DNA from: CAYOSU01 sp964541255
GTDB taxonomy: Bacteria; Bacillota; Clostridia; Christensenellales; CAMQZB01
Length of the DNA: 9,520 nt
Assembly (NCBI GenBank): GCA_964541255.1
Contig: CAZIPL010000054.1
Location: forward strand, 1-9,520
Reading direction: 5' to 3'
Shown here: piece by piece, positions 1 to 7,111 of the stretch
Numbering within the stretch: the first letter of the stretch is position 1
How the letters are laid out: each line of letters begins with the position of its first letter
Notes under the pieces: generated by a model
Databases searched by the model: none
Told to the model about the DNA's origin: nothing
What the model saw: only the letters and a program-made list of their open reading frames with translations
Translations under genes and position numbers: made by a program

Positions 1-20
1 AGCCCAACTTAGTCTTCACC

Positions 21-59
21 TTAAAAAAACAACGGAGAGCTTTTTTGAAAAGTTCTCCG
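21..59 (-). terminator. Intrinsic terminator of the ABC exporter operon
   Basis: Read on the minus strand, 16 bases after the TAA of the last ABC gene, CGGAGAACTTTT pairs with AAAAGCTCTCCG across a CAA loop. This is a 12-bp stem (33-59) with a single A-C mismatch. It is followed at once by TTG and a run of seven T (23-29). A GC-rich stem base plus an immediate T-tract is the standard rho-independent layout. On the plus strand the stem is not directly followed by a T-run, so it is probably one-directional. Confidence 0.88.
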
Positions 60-74
60 CCGATGTTGTTTTTA

Positions 75-2024
75 TTAGTCAAGCTCGAATGCGCCCGTAT
101 AGAATCTGTAGTACTGCCCCTTTTCGGCGATAAGCGTTTCGTGATTTCCGCGTTCGATTATCTCGCCGTGAGAAAGCACGATTATCGCATTGGAGTCGCG
201 TACCGTCGAAAGTCTATGCGCGATTACGAAGACCGTTCTGCCGTTCATAAGCTTATCGATACCCTTGCCGATAATCTTTTCCGTTCTCGTATCGATCGAG
301 CTTGTTGCTTCGTCGAGAATAAGAACGGGCGGATTTGCGATAGCCGCTCTTGCGATTGCAAGAAGCTGTCTCTGTCCTTGCGACAAGTTATCGCCGCTTC
401 CCGATATTACGGTGTTATATCCGTCGGGCAATGCGGAAATAAAGAAATGCGCGTTTGCAAGTTTAGCAGCCCTAACAACTTCTTCGTCCGTCGCGTCGAG
501 TTTACCGAATCGGATGTTGTCGGCAACCGTACCCGTAAAGAGGTTTGTATCTTGCAATACTATGCCGAGCGTATGACGCAAATCGTCTTTTTTGATGTCC
601 TTGACAGGGATTCCGTCGTAGGTAATCTCGCCCTCGTTTACGTCGTAGAAGCGGTTGATAAGGTTTGTTATCGTCGTCTTGCCCGCACCCGTTTCGCCGA
701 TAAACGCAAGCTTCTGACCGGGTTTTGCATATACGTTGACGTCTTTCAAGACCTCCGTCTTTCCGTCATAGCTAAAATATACGTCGTTGAATCTTACGTC
801 ACCTTTAAGCTCGATAAGTTCGAATCCGTTTTCGACGGGCTTTTTCCAAGCGTATATTTCGCCCTTTTCATCCTCTACAAGAGCATCGCCCTCGCGACGT
901 GCCATAACGAGCGTTACGTTTCCGTCGTCAACTTCGGGAGCTTCGTCCATAAGCTTAAATACTCTGTCTGCGCCTGCAAGAGACATTACTATCGTATTGA
1001 ACAACTGGCTGACGTTGCTTATTTGCTGAGTGAAGGACTTAGAAAGAAGCAAGAACGAACCGATTATTCCCAAGGTCAAGCCTCCGATGCCCTTTATCGC
1101 AAGGAAGGAACCTACGAACGCGATGATAACATACAAAATGTTTCCGATGTTGCCCATGATAGGCATCAATATGCTCGCATAAGAGTTCGCACTCGTATTG
1201 TCTTTACGTAGTTGTTCAGCCAATTCGTCGAATTCGCCGATGGATTTTTCTTCGTGGTTGAACACCTTAACGACTCTCTGTCCGTGGATATACTCTTCGA
1301 TGTAAGCGTTAACCTTACCCAAAGCTTTTTGACGGCGCATAAAGAAGTGTCCCGATCTCGTGCCCAAGAATCTTACTACCGAGATAGACGCTATATCGAC
1401 AGCGAGAACTATTACGGTGAGTATCCAAGAATACTTGAACATCATAAACAACGTGCCGACAATCGTTATCGTCGAAGAGATTATCTGAAGAATAACTCTC
1501 GAGATAAACTCACGCATCGTATCGGTATCGTTCGTATATACCGACATGATGTCGCCGTGCTTGTGGGTGTCGAAGTATTTTATCGGAAGATGCTGCATCT
1601 TCGAGAACATCGATTCACGAATGGTGTTAAGCGTGCCCTGAGATACGTTTATCATCAATCTGTTCTGCAAAAAGCTCGTCAAAACCGCTACGCAATAAAT
1701 GCCCGCAACTTGCAAAAGTCTTATCGCAAGAGGTCTGAAGTCGGGGTTTTCCTGACCGATGAGCGGAACGACGTAGTCGTCGATAAGAGGTTTGATAAAT
1801 GCCGAAGCAAATACCGATACGCCTGCCGATATACAAAGGCATATTATCGTCAAAACGAAAGGCACTTTGTAAGAATCCCACATCATTTTGAGGATTCTTC
1901 CGAAAATCTTCATCGGGTTTTCTGGCATTACGTGTCCTCTGCCATATACTTTCTGTCCTTTTTTGCCCTTAGGGGGTCTGCCGTTCATTTCGGGAGGCAT
2001 TTTCAAATCTTCGCGTTTTTCCAT
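75..2024 (-). CDS. ABC exporter half-transporter, catalytically competent subunit (permease-ATPase)
   Basis: A 649-residue fused membrane/ATPase protein, expected in the cytoplasmic membrane as one half of a heterodimeric type IV (ABCB-like) exporter. A basic, Pro/Gly-rich cytoplasmic tail (about 1-35) precedes six hydrophobic segments (about 53-77, 100-121, 177-197, 200-218, 282-312, 315-335). The nucleotide-binding domain starts near 405. It has Walker A GETGAGKT (443-450, Lys449), Q-loop Gln491, a degenerate signature LSQGQ (547-551, Gln for the first Gly), Walker B ending in Asp571-Glu572, and switch His603. An acidic linker of about 35 residues (366-402) sits between membrane domain and NBD; from memory this is common in clostridial homologues. 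The start ATG overlaps the previous gene's TAA by one base (TAATG) and has a near-perfect SD. The retained catalytic Glu and His make it the hydrolysing partner (BmrD/TM288-like). The substrate (drug, peptide or lipid) cannot be read from the sequence. Confidence 0.95.
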   Translation of the reverse strand: MEKREDLKMPPEMNGRPPKGKKGQKVYGRGHVMPENPMKIFGRILKMMWDSYKVPFVLTIICLCISAGVSVFASAFIKPLIDDYVVPLIGQENPDFRPLAIRLLQVAGIYCVAVLTSFLQNRLMINVSQGTLNTIRESMFSKMQHLPIKYFDTHKHGDIMSVYTNDTDTMREFISRVILQIISSTITIVGTLFMMFKYSWILTVIVLAVDIASISVVRFLGTRSGHFFMRRQKALGKVNAYIEEYIHGQRVVKVFNHEEKSIGEFDELAEQLRKDNTSANSYASILMPIMGNIGNILYVIIAFVGSFLAIKGIGGLTLGIIGSFLLLSKSFTQQISNVSQLFNTIVMSLAGADRVFKLMDEAPEVDDGNVTLVMARREGDALVEDEKGEIYAWKKPVENGFELIELKGDVRFNDVYFSYDGKTEVLKDVNVYAKPGQKLAFIGETGAGKTTITNLINRFYDVNEGEITYDGIPVKDIKKDDLRHTLGIVLQDTNLFTGTVADNIRFGKLDATDEEVVRAAKLANAHFFISALPDGYNTVISGSGDNLSQGQRQLLAIARAAIANPPVLILDEATSSIDTRTEKIIGKGIDKLMNGRTVFVIAHRLSTVRDSNAIIVLSHGEIIERGNHETLIAEKGQYYRFYTGAFELD

Positions 2025-3751
2025 TATGCCTTACCTCCTTCGACCTGAGTCGTATATATCTCGTTATAGATCGGCGAGCATTCCATAAGTTCGTCGTGCG
2101 TGCCGAACGCGGAAACCTTTCCTTCGTCCAAAACGAGGATTCTGTCAGCATGCTCTATCGAGGAAATTCTTTGAGCGATTATGATCTTCGTAACGTCGGG
2201 AATATAACTCTTGAAGCCCTCCCTTATCGTCGCGTCGGTCTGAGTATCGACTGCGCTTGTCGAGTCGTCCATGATGATAATCTTGGGGTTTTTCAAAAGC
2301 GCTCTCGCGATACAAACACGCTGTCTCTGTCCGCCGGAAAGGTTTACGCCGCCCTGTTCGAGCATTGTTTCGTATCCGTCGGGGAAAGACATGATAAAGT
2401 CGTGGCAGCACGCCATTTTGCAAGCCTTTTCGATTTCTTCCTGCGTAGCGTTTTCGTTACCCCAAAGAAGGTTTTCTCTTATCGTTCCCGAGAAAAGTAC
2501 GTTCTTTTGAAGAACCATGGCAACGCTGTCGCGAAGAACCTCTACGTCGTAGTCTTTTACGTTTACTCCGCCGACTTTAACTTCGCCGCTTGTTGCGTCG
2601 TAAAGTCTCGGGATAAGCTGAACGAGCGAGGATTTCGACGAACCCGTCGCACCGAAGATTCCGATGACTTCGCCAGAGTTAATATGAAGATTTACGTCGG
2701 TAAGAACGCTGTTTTCGGCTCCCGTGGAATACTTGAATTCTACGTTCTCGAAATCAACAGATCCGTCTTTGACTTCTTTAACCGCATTTTCGGGAGAAGA
2801 AATTTCGGGAGTTTCTTCCAAAATCTCGACAAGACGTCTTCCCGAAGCAACAGCCATCGAGCCCATGGACGCCATCATCGCTACCATCATAAGAGACGAC
2901 AAAATCATCGAAGAATACGTGAGGAACGTCATAAGCTTTCCCGCCGTAAAATCGCCCGCGACAATCTGCTGTCCGCCGAACCAATATATAGCAATGGTAA
3001 CCGCATACATGACGAACATCATGATAGGCGTCGTCCAAATGATTATCTTTTCAGCCTTAATCGAGAAGTCTCTCAAATCTCTCGAAGAGTAGTTGAACTT
3101 GTTGATTTCGTTTTCTTCCCTTACGAAAGACTTAACCGCACGAATACCCGTCAAGTTTTCTTGCATGAATATGTTGAGGTTGTCGTACTTATCCATCATT
3201 ATCTGGAAAAGCGGCGCAGCCTTAGCCATTACAAAAACAAGTCCGCCCAAAAGCACGGGAATAGCGACAAGGTATATGACGGAAAGCGTTTTTGAAAGTC
3301 TTATCGCCATAATGGTCGCAACGATCATCATAAGAGGCGCTCTTATGAACATTCTTATCATCATCTGGAACGCCATCTGAATGTTTTCGGTATCCGATGT
3401 TACTCTCGTTATTATGGAACCTGTCGAGAATTTGTCGATATTGGAAAAAGAATATGTCTGAACCTTGGAAAATAATGCTTTTCTAAGGTTGCACGCAAAG
3501 CCCGAGCCCGCTCTCGCGTTCATTATTCCGCACATAATTCCGCAGAAAAGCGAAAGTATCGCCGTGCAAAGCATGAATATTCCCATTTTTACGACGTAGT
3601 TTATGTCGCCCGTTTCAAGTCCTTTATCGATTAGATCCGACATGAAAAGAGGCGTCGCAACCTCGCAGAGAGTTTCCATGATAACGAATAACGGTGTCAA
3701 AATCGTTTCGACCGTATATCCTTTAATGAATTTTGTAAATTTCTTTATCAT
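2024..3751 (-). CDS. ABC exporter half-transporter, degenerate-site subunit (permease-ATPase)
   Basis: A 575-residue permease-ATPase, the first gene of the exporter operon. Six membrane segments are visible (about 14-37, 54-78, 132-151, 156-178, 236-260, 273-299). The NBD runs from about 330 to the end. It has Walker A GATGSSKS (367-374, Lys373), Q-loop Gln415, a canonical signature LSGGQ (471-475), and a Walker B ending in Asp495-Asp496 where a catalytic Glu is normal. Gln527 (AQRIS) stands where the switch His is expected. These changes are the hallmark of the non-hydrolysing site in heterodimeric exporters such as TM287/288, BmrCD and LmrCD, so this is the BmrC/TM287-like partner. Its intact LSGGQ would complete the competent ATP site of the downstream subunit. 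The ATG is preceded by GGAGA (3756-3760), five bases away. It is transcribed from the consensus promoter at 3785-3813. The substrate is unknown. Confidence 0.95.
   Translation of the reverse strand: MIKKFTKFIKGYTVETILTPLFVIMETLCEVATPLFMSDLIDKGLETGDINYVVKMGIFMLCTAILSLFCGIMCGIMNARAGSGFACNLRKALFSKVQTYSFSNIDKFSTGSIITRVTSDTENIQMAFQMMIRMFIRAPLMMIVATIMAIRLSKTLSVIYLVAIPVLLGGLVFVMAKAAPLFQIMMDKYDNLNIFMQENLTGIRAVKSFVREENEINKFNYSSRDLRDFSIKAEKIIIWTTPIMMFVMYAVTIAIYWFGGQQIVAGDFTAGKLMTFLTYSSMILSSLMMVAMMASMGSMAVASGRRLVEILEETPEISSPENAVKEVKDGSVDFENVEFKYSTGAENSVLTDVNLHINSGEVIGIFGATGSSKSSLVQLIPRLYDATSGEVKVGGVNVKDYDVEVLRDSVAMVLQKNVLFSGTIRENLLWGNENATQEEIEKACKMACCHDFIMSFPDGYETMLEQGGVNLSGGQRQRVCIARALLKNPKIIIMDDSTSAVDTQTDATIREGFKSYIPDVTKIIIAQRISSIEHADRILVLDEGKVSAFGTHDELMECSPIYNEIYTTQVEGGKA
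2033..2040 (-). promoter_or_regulatory. Strong ribosome binding site for the second ABC gene
   Basis: AAGGAGGT on the minus strand is an exact complement to the 16S anti-Shine-Dalgarno core. It lies inside the last codons of the upstream ABC gene, with about 8-9 bases between it and the ATG at 2024. Together with the TAATG stop/start overlap it fixes this start and suggests translational coupling, giving balanced amounts of the two subunits. Confidence 0.85.
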
Positions 3752-3784
3752 AGCTTCTCCAATATAAATTTTAATCTGATGTAA

Positions 3785-3813
3785 ATTATAGTCGCAAAAT
3801 TGTTAGATGTCAA
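3785..3813 (-). promoter_or_regulatory. Consensus sigma-A promoter of the ABC exporter operon
   Basis: On the minus strand TTGACA (3813-3808) and TATAAT (3790-3785) both match consensus exactly and are separated by exactly 17 bases. Transcription should begin near 3778, giving a leader of about 27 bases before the ATG at 3751, too short for a riboswitch. A promoter this strong in front of an exporter, with a palindrome around its -35, suggests it is kept off by a repressor rather than needing activation; that part is inference. Confidence 0.88.
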
Positions 3814-3821
3814 ACAATTTT
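3796..3821. repeat. Palindrome centred on the -35 box, candidate operator
   Basis: A perfect inverted repeat with 9-bp arms, AAAATTGTT (3796-3804) and AACAATTTT (3813-3821), separated by 8 bases. The -35 hexamer of the ABC promoter (3808-3813) lies in its centre. Size, spacing and position fit a dimeric winged-helix repressor site; MarR- or TetR-type regulators often control such exporter pairs. No regulator gene is in the window, so the binding protein is unknown. A stem-loop terminator is unlikely because no T-tract follows on either strand. Confidence 0.6.
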
Positions 3822-3850
3822 AACGTGCATTACAACTATTTTTGCACGTT
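3822..3850. repeat. Second inverted repeat upstream of the ABC promoter
   Basis: AACGTGCA (3822-3829) and TGCACGTT (3843-3850) form perfect 8-bp arms around a 13-base AT-rich spacer. It starts on the base next to the end of the -35 palindrome, on the promoter's upstream side. It could be a second protein-binding site or a weak hairpin ending malQ transcription, but on the minus strand it is followed by AAAATTGTTTG rather than a real T-run. The motif differs from the first palindrome, so any binding protein may differ too. Confidence 0.45.
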
Positions 3851-3930
3851 TGAAAAAAGTTTACGTTAAGTTTATTTTAAGCCCCGTTTTTGCGACAAAA
3901 AACGTATTTTTATGATCTAATATTAATCGC

Positions 3931-3956
3931 ATTCAAACACCGCGGATTATTTGAAT
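3931..3956. repeat. Small dyad just downstream of malQ
   Basis: ATTCAAA (3931-3937) and TTTGAAT (3950-3956) are perfect 7-bp arms around a 12-base centre that contains the palindrome CCGCGG. It begins about 25 bases past the malQ stop. The arms are AT-rich and no T-tract follows on the minus strand, so it is at best a weak terminator or a 3'-end stabilising hairpin. The rest of the 229-base gap (3752-3980) holds only the promoter and dyads listed; I see no small ORF with a ribosome binding site. Confidence 0.3.
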
Positions 3957-3980
3957 TCTCTTTTCCGCATTGTTTTGCTT

Positions 3981-5480
3981 TTAATTTTCATTAAATCTTT
4001 CATGTTTTTCGTTTAATGCACGAAGCTTTTTGAAAACATTTGAAGAAAGTTCGCCTTTTTTGAGCTTAAATTGCCAATTGCCGTATTCGACCCCGGGACT
4101 ATTCATTCTTCGAGTCGAATCGAGCGCAAGAAGATCCTGAATCGGGACTATCGCAAGGAACGCGCTTGCCGAAAAGCAAAAATCAAGCATTTTCGAAACT
4201 ACTCTTTTCCCTTCTCGCTCTTTTCTTTCGTTTTCTCTTGATTTTATTCCTATCGTCTTTTTGACGAACTCTTCGGATTTTTCGTCAAGCTCTAAGTACC
4301 AGCCGAGCGTCGTATCGTTATCGTGCGTTCCCGTATATATAACGGTTTTTCCGGAAACGTCTTTCGGCATAAGATATTCATCGTCGGGATTGAAAGTGAA
4401 TTGCAAAACCCTCATTCCGGGAAGAGAAAGCTTTTCGCGAAGTGCAACAACCTTATCGGACAAAACGCCCAAGTCTTCGGCAATTATATCTACATCCCCG
4501 ACTTTTTCTTTTATCGCGGCAAAAAGCTCCTCGCCCATGCCGTCGTTCCACTTACCGTTTTTCGCGGTCGGCTCGCCAAAAGGCACGGAATAGTAATTCG
4601 CAAAGCCGATAAAATGGTCGAGCCTTATTATATCGTAATATTCCGTCGCTTTTTTTACTCTGTCCGTCCAAAAACGATAATCGGTACTTTTCAAATACTC
4701 TATGTCGTATACGGGATTTCCCCAAAGCTGTCCGTCTTCGCAGAAATAATCGGGCGGAACCCCCGCAACCTCCGTCGGCAACAGCTCGCTATCGAGCTTA
4801 AACACCTTCGAATTTGCCCATACGTCGGAAGAATCGAGTGCGACATATATAGGAATATCGCCCATAATCTTTATTCCGAGCGCATTTACGTACTCTTTTA
4901 GCTTTTTCCACTGCAAGGAAAAAAGATATTGCGTGAACTTATAAAAATCTATTCTTTCTTTATGCTCTTTTTTCGCTTTTTCGATAGGATCGAAATCGCG
5001 CTTTTTTATATCTTCGGGGAAATTATGCCACGAAACGCCGCTGTAAAAGTCTTTCAACGCCATAAAAAGCGAAAAATCGTCAAGCCACGGATTGTTTCTC
5101 GAAAAGGCTTCGACTTGTTTTTCTACTTTTTCAAACGAATAATCGAACGCTTTTTTGAGCGTTTCGTACCTTTCTATATAAAGTTTCCCGTAATCTATTT
5201 GCTCCTTGTCGTCATACTTTTCGGGCAAATCGTTTTTTTTCAAATACCCATCTTCGACAAGCTCGTTTAGATCGATTAGATATATATTACCCGCAAAAGT
5301 GCAAAAGCTTTGATAGGGCGAATCGCCGTACGACGTAGGGTTTATCGGCAAAATCTGCCATACCACGCAACCGCTTTTTTTTAAGTTGTCGGCAAATTTA
5401 TATGCTTCTTTTCCCATGCTACCTATTCCGTATTCGCTCGGAAGAGAGGCAATATGAAGCAACACACCGCTCTTTCTCAT
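3981..5480 (-). CDS. malQ: 4-alpha-glucanotransferase (amylomaltase, GH77)
   Basis: A soluble 499-residue enzyme that transfers alpha-1,4-glucan segments between maltodextrins, releasing glucose and longer chains for phosphorylase. The length fits the compact roughly 500-residue bacterial/plastid type without an N-terminal extension. Family landmarks are all present: LHIASLPSEYGIGSMG at the N-terminus, the WQILPINPT...GDSPYQS region (41-58), GDIPIYVALDSSDVW (207-221), the nucleophile in RLDHF (Asp288), the acid/base in AEDLG (Glu335), and the third carboxylate in GTHDNDT (Asp387). The catalytic set is therefore intact. The ATG has AAAGGA seven bases upstream and a promoter ending about 30 bases before it, so the start is secure. 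It appears monocistronic, with no glycogen phosphorylase, maltose transporter or regulator beside it in this window. No strong terminator follows, so some read-through into the ABC operon is possible. Confidence 0.97.
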   Translation of the reverse strand: MRKSGVLLHIASLPSEYGIGSMGKEAYKFADNLKKSGCVVWQILPINPTSYGDSPYQSFCTFAGNIYLIDLNELVEDGYLKKNDLPEKYDDKEQIDYGKLYIERYETLKKAFDYSFEKVEKQVEAFSRNNPWLDDFSLFMALKDFYSGVSWHNFPEDIKKRDFDPIEKAKKEHKERIDFYKFTQYLFSLQWKKLKEYVNALGIKIMGDIPIYVALDSSDVWANSKVFKLDSELLPTEVAGVPPDYFCEDGQLWGNPVYDIEYLKSTDYRFWTDRVKKATEYYDIIRLDHFIGFANYYSVPFGEPTAKNGKWNDGMGEELFAAIKEKVGDVDIIAEDLGVLSDKVVALREKLSLPGMRVLQFTFNPDDEYLMPKDVSGKTVIYTGTHDNDTTLGWYLELDEKSEEFVKKTIGIKSRENERKEREGKRVVSKMLDFCFSASAFLAIVPIQDLLALDSTRRMNSPGVEYGNWQFKLKKGELSSNVFKKLRALNEKHERFNEN

Positions 5481-5509
5481 TGTATGTTCCTTTATCTCTT
5501 GATTATTTC

Positions 5510-5537
5510 ATTATACACTTTTAACTATTTTTGGCAA
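5510..5537 (-). promoter_or_regulatory. Sigma-A promoter of malQ
   Basis: On the minus strand TTGCCA (5537-5532, five of six matches to TTGACA) and a perfect TATAAT (5515-5510) are separated by 16 bases. The predicted start near 5503 gives a leader of about 22 bases carrying the AAAGGA ribosome site at 5488-5493. The promoter lies downstream of the terminator that closes the uvrA/protease operon, so malQ is an independent unit. Confidence 0.75.
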
Positions 5538-5605
5538 ACGAAATAAACCGACTTTTATTATATCCGCAAAAAGACTTCTTTTTCTTTCGAAAACGTCTTT
5601 TACAC

Positions 5606-5635
5606 ACAAAAATACGCAAGAATGCCTTGCGTATT
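5606..5635 (-). terminator. Intrinsic terminator of the uvrA-protease operon
   Basis: A perfect 10-bp stem, AATACGCAAG (5611-5620) with CTTGCGTATT (5626-5635), closed by a 5-base loop. On the minus strand it starts 22 bases after the TAG stop of the S41 protease gene and continues into a short T-run (five T, then GTG). The layout is that of a rho-independent terminator. The T-tract is short, so efficiency may be moderate. Confidence 0.83.
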
Positions 5636-5657
5636 ATGTTATCGCTTCTATTAAAAA

Positions 5658-7106
5658 CTATTTCAACGAATTGACGGCGCGCATAATCTGGTTGTCGCCG
5701 GAGTATTTATAGGGCAAATTGGAATTTATCAAATAATCGAGATAATACCCAGCAGTCGGCTGAATGCCGATCTTTTCGTTGGTATTGCCCTTAGGCGAGA
5801 AGAAGTACGAAACGGTGTAGGTTATCGCGCAATTTGCCGATTGCAAATACGCCGTTTCAAGTCCCGTACCTTTGCCGTACGTCGTCGTGCCGATTATATA
5901 ATCGACGGTGCCGTAATCTTTCATCGCAAGAAGCAGCGCCTCGGAAGCAGACGCCGTATTGCCGTTTATCAAAACGATGATTTTTTCAAAGCCGTATTCG
6001 TCGTAATAGCAATCGTCGGTATAAAGGTTCGTTTCCGATCCGTCCTTGAAGCGCTGTGTCAAAATCTGAACTTTTTTATTACCCTCGCCATCTTTAAGCA
6101 AGTGCGCTCCTACCGCGGCAAGGTTATAATCGCTGCCGCCCGTATTGTCTCTCAAGTCCAAAATGAGCTTGGTTTTGCCGTTTTCTTTGAACTTTTTCAT
6201 GCAAGAATCAAACTGCGATGCGACGTCGCCCATGAAAGACGTCAGCTTTATATACGCGGTTTTATCGTCAAGAACGCCTGCAAATTCTTCGCTGTTATTG
6301 TCAAAATATGTCGCAACGGTCTCGATATATTCCTGCCTTTGAACGGTTACCGCAACAACGTTTCCTCTATCGTGAGACATCGTTCCGTCTTCGTAATAGG
6401 TGGGAAGCGCGAAAACAATCTCTACGTCGGTATAATCGGGAATCGAAAGAATATACGGCGTCAAATCGTCGATATGCTTCGACCAATAATCCGTTCCGTC
6501 AACCGAAACCACTCTGTAATCGACCTTTATCCCCGTTTTGTCGGCAGGCGATCCCGCAATAACGGAAAGGACATATATTCCCTCGTAATAATTATACGAG
6601 CCGACGGTCATGCCTATCGACGTATTGCTTCCCGTATATGAGTTTTTCAAAGCCGCCATATCCTCGGGCAAATATACCTGCAAATAAGGATCGTCGGGTA
6701 CGCAACCGGATATTCCGTATATCGCAAGATCGTTGACCGTGAGTTTATCGGTAACGAAATATGCGCGTTCGTTCAAAGTATCGCAAACCCATTCGGCAAA
6801 ATACCCCGGGCTTAGGAACTTTTCGACGTACATTCCGCCGATAAAGGCGCAAATTGCAATGGCAATCGCCGTAACTATCGAAACGGCGCGAGTCGAAGTA
6901 TCGTGTCTTCTTTTCTTTTTCGTGTCTACGTTTTGAAGCTTTCGCTCCGTTTCTTCGTTGGGTTTGCCGAAAAAGACTTCATTTTCTTTTTCTTGCTCTG
7001 GCTCGCCCTTTAGAATATTATCTATTTCGCTCGTTATCTCTTTGCTTGCGTTTTTATCGGCAAGCTCGTCGAAAATATCGTCTTTTCTGTTATCCGTATC
7101 GTTCAT
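5658..7106 (-). CDS. Membrane-anchored PDZ/S41 serine protease (CtpA/Prc-type)
   Basis: A 482-residue carboxyl-terminal-processing-type protease, expected to be held in the membrane with its catalytic part outside. Order: a charged, largely acidic cytoplasmic tail (1-65), a basic KKKRR stop, one membrane anchor (about 74-94), a PDZ domain (about 160-255, with SVIAGSPADKTGI), then the S41 domain. The S41 motifs are LILDLRDNTGG (314-324), NTASASEALL with the expected nucleophile Ser386, and TTYGKGTG with general-base Lys412. By alignment from memory with E. coli Prc these match Ser430 and Lys455, so the Ser-Lys dyad is intact. I chose the ATG at 7106 because GGAG lies eight bases before it. A GTG at 7115, overlapping the uvrA stop, would add three residues but has no Shine-Dalgarno at a suitable distance. 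Substrates are unknown. Spo-type CtpB and housekeeping CtpA are both possible, so no symbol is given. Confidence 0.93.
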   Translation of the reverse strand: MNDTDNRKDDIFDELADKNASKEITSEIDNILKGEPEQEKENEVFFGKPNEETERKLQNVDTKKKRRHDTSTRAVSIVTAIAIAICAFIGGMYVEKFLSPGYFAEWVCDTLNERAYFVTDKLTVNDLAIYGISGCVPDDPYLQVYLPEDMAALKNSYTGSNTSIGMTVGSYNYYEGIYVLSVIAGSPADKTGIKVDYRVVSVDGTDYWSKHIDDLTPYILSIPDYTDVEIVFALPTYYEDGTMSHDRGNVVAVTVQRQEYIETVATYFDNNSEEFAGVLDDKTAYIKLTSFMGDVASQFDSCMKKFKENGKTKLILDLRDNTGGSDYNLAAVGAHLLKDGEGNKKVQILTQRFKDGSETNLYTDDCYYDEYGFEKIIVLINGNTASASEALLLAMKDYGTVDYIIGTTTYGKGTGLETAYLQSANCAITYTVSYFFSPKGNTNEKIGIQPTAGYYLDYLINSNLPYKYSGDNQIMRAVNSLK

Positions 7107-7111
7107 ATATA

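Noticed and set aside
45..2048. Two long open frames on the plus strand (388 and 278 codons) lying end to end across the competent ABC gene.
   Set aside because: They are antisense to a gene with every expected ABC motif, their translations show no recognisable domain, and they lack ribosome sites. They come from codon bias that avoids stops on the opposite strand.
2096..3295. A 399-codon plus-strand open frame opposite the first ABC gene.
   Set aside because: The translation is an unstructured Arg/His-rich string with no family resemblance, and it is fully antisense to a clear ABC transporter gene.
3883..3904. A CGTTTTTG / CAAAAAACG hairpin as malQ terminator.
   Set aside because: The stem is A/T-rich with a bulge and is not followed by a T-run on the minus strand.
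5531..5546. A possible CcpA (cre) site overlapping the malQ -35 box (GGCAAACGAAATAA).
   Set aside because: Only the AANCG core fits; several conserved positions of the cre consensus are wrong, so it is not supportable without comparative data.
5557..5562. A second TATAAT upstream of malQ on the minus strand.
   Set aside because: No -35-like hexamer lies at 16-18 bases; probably chance in an AT-rich gap.
5841..6641. A 266-codon plus-strand open frame opposite the S41 protease gene.
   Set aside because: Arg-rich antisense shadow; the minus-strand frame carries intact protease motifs.
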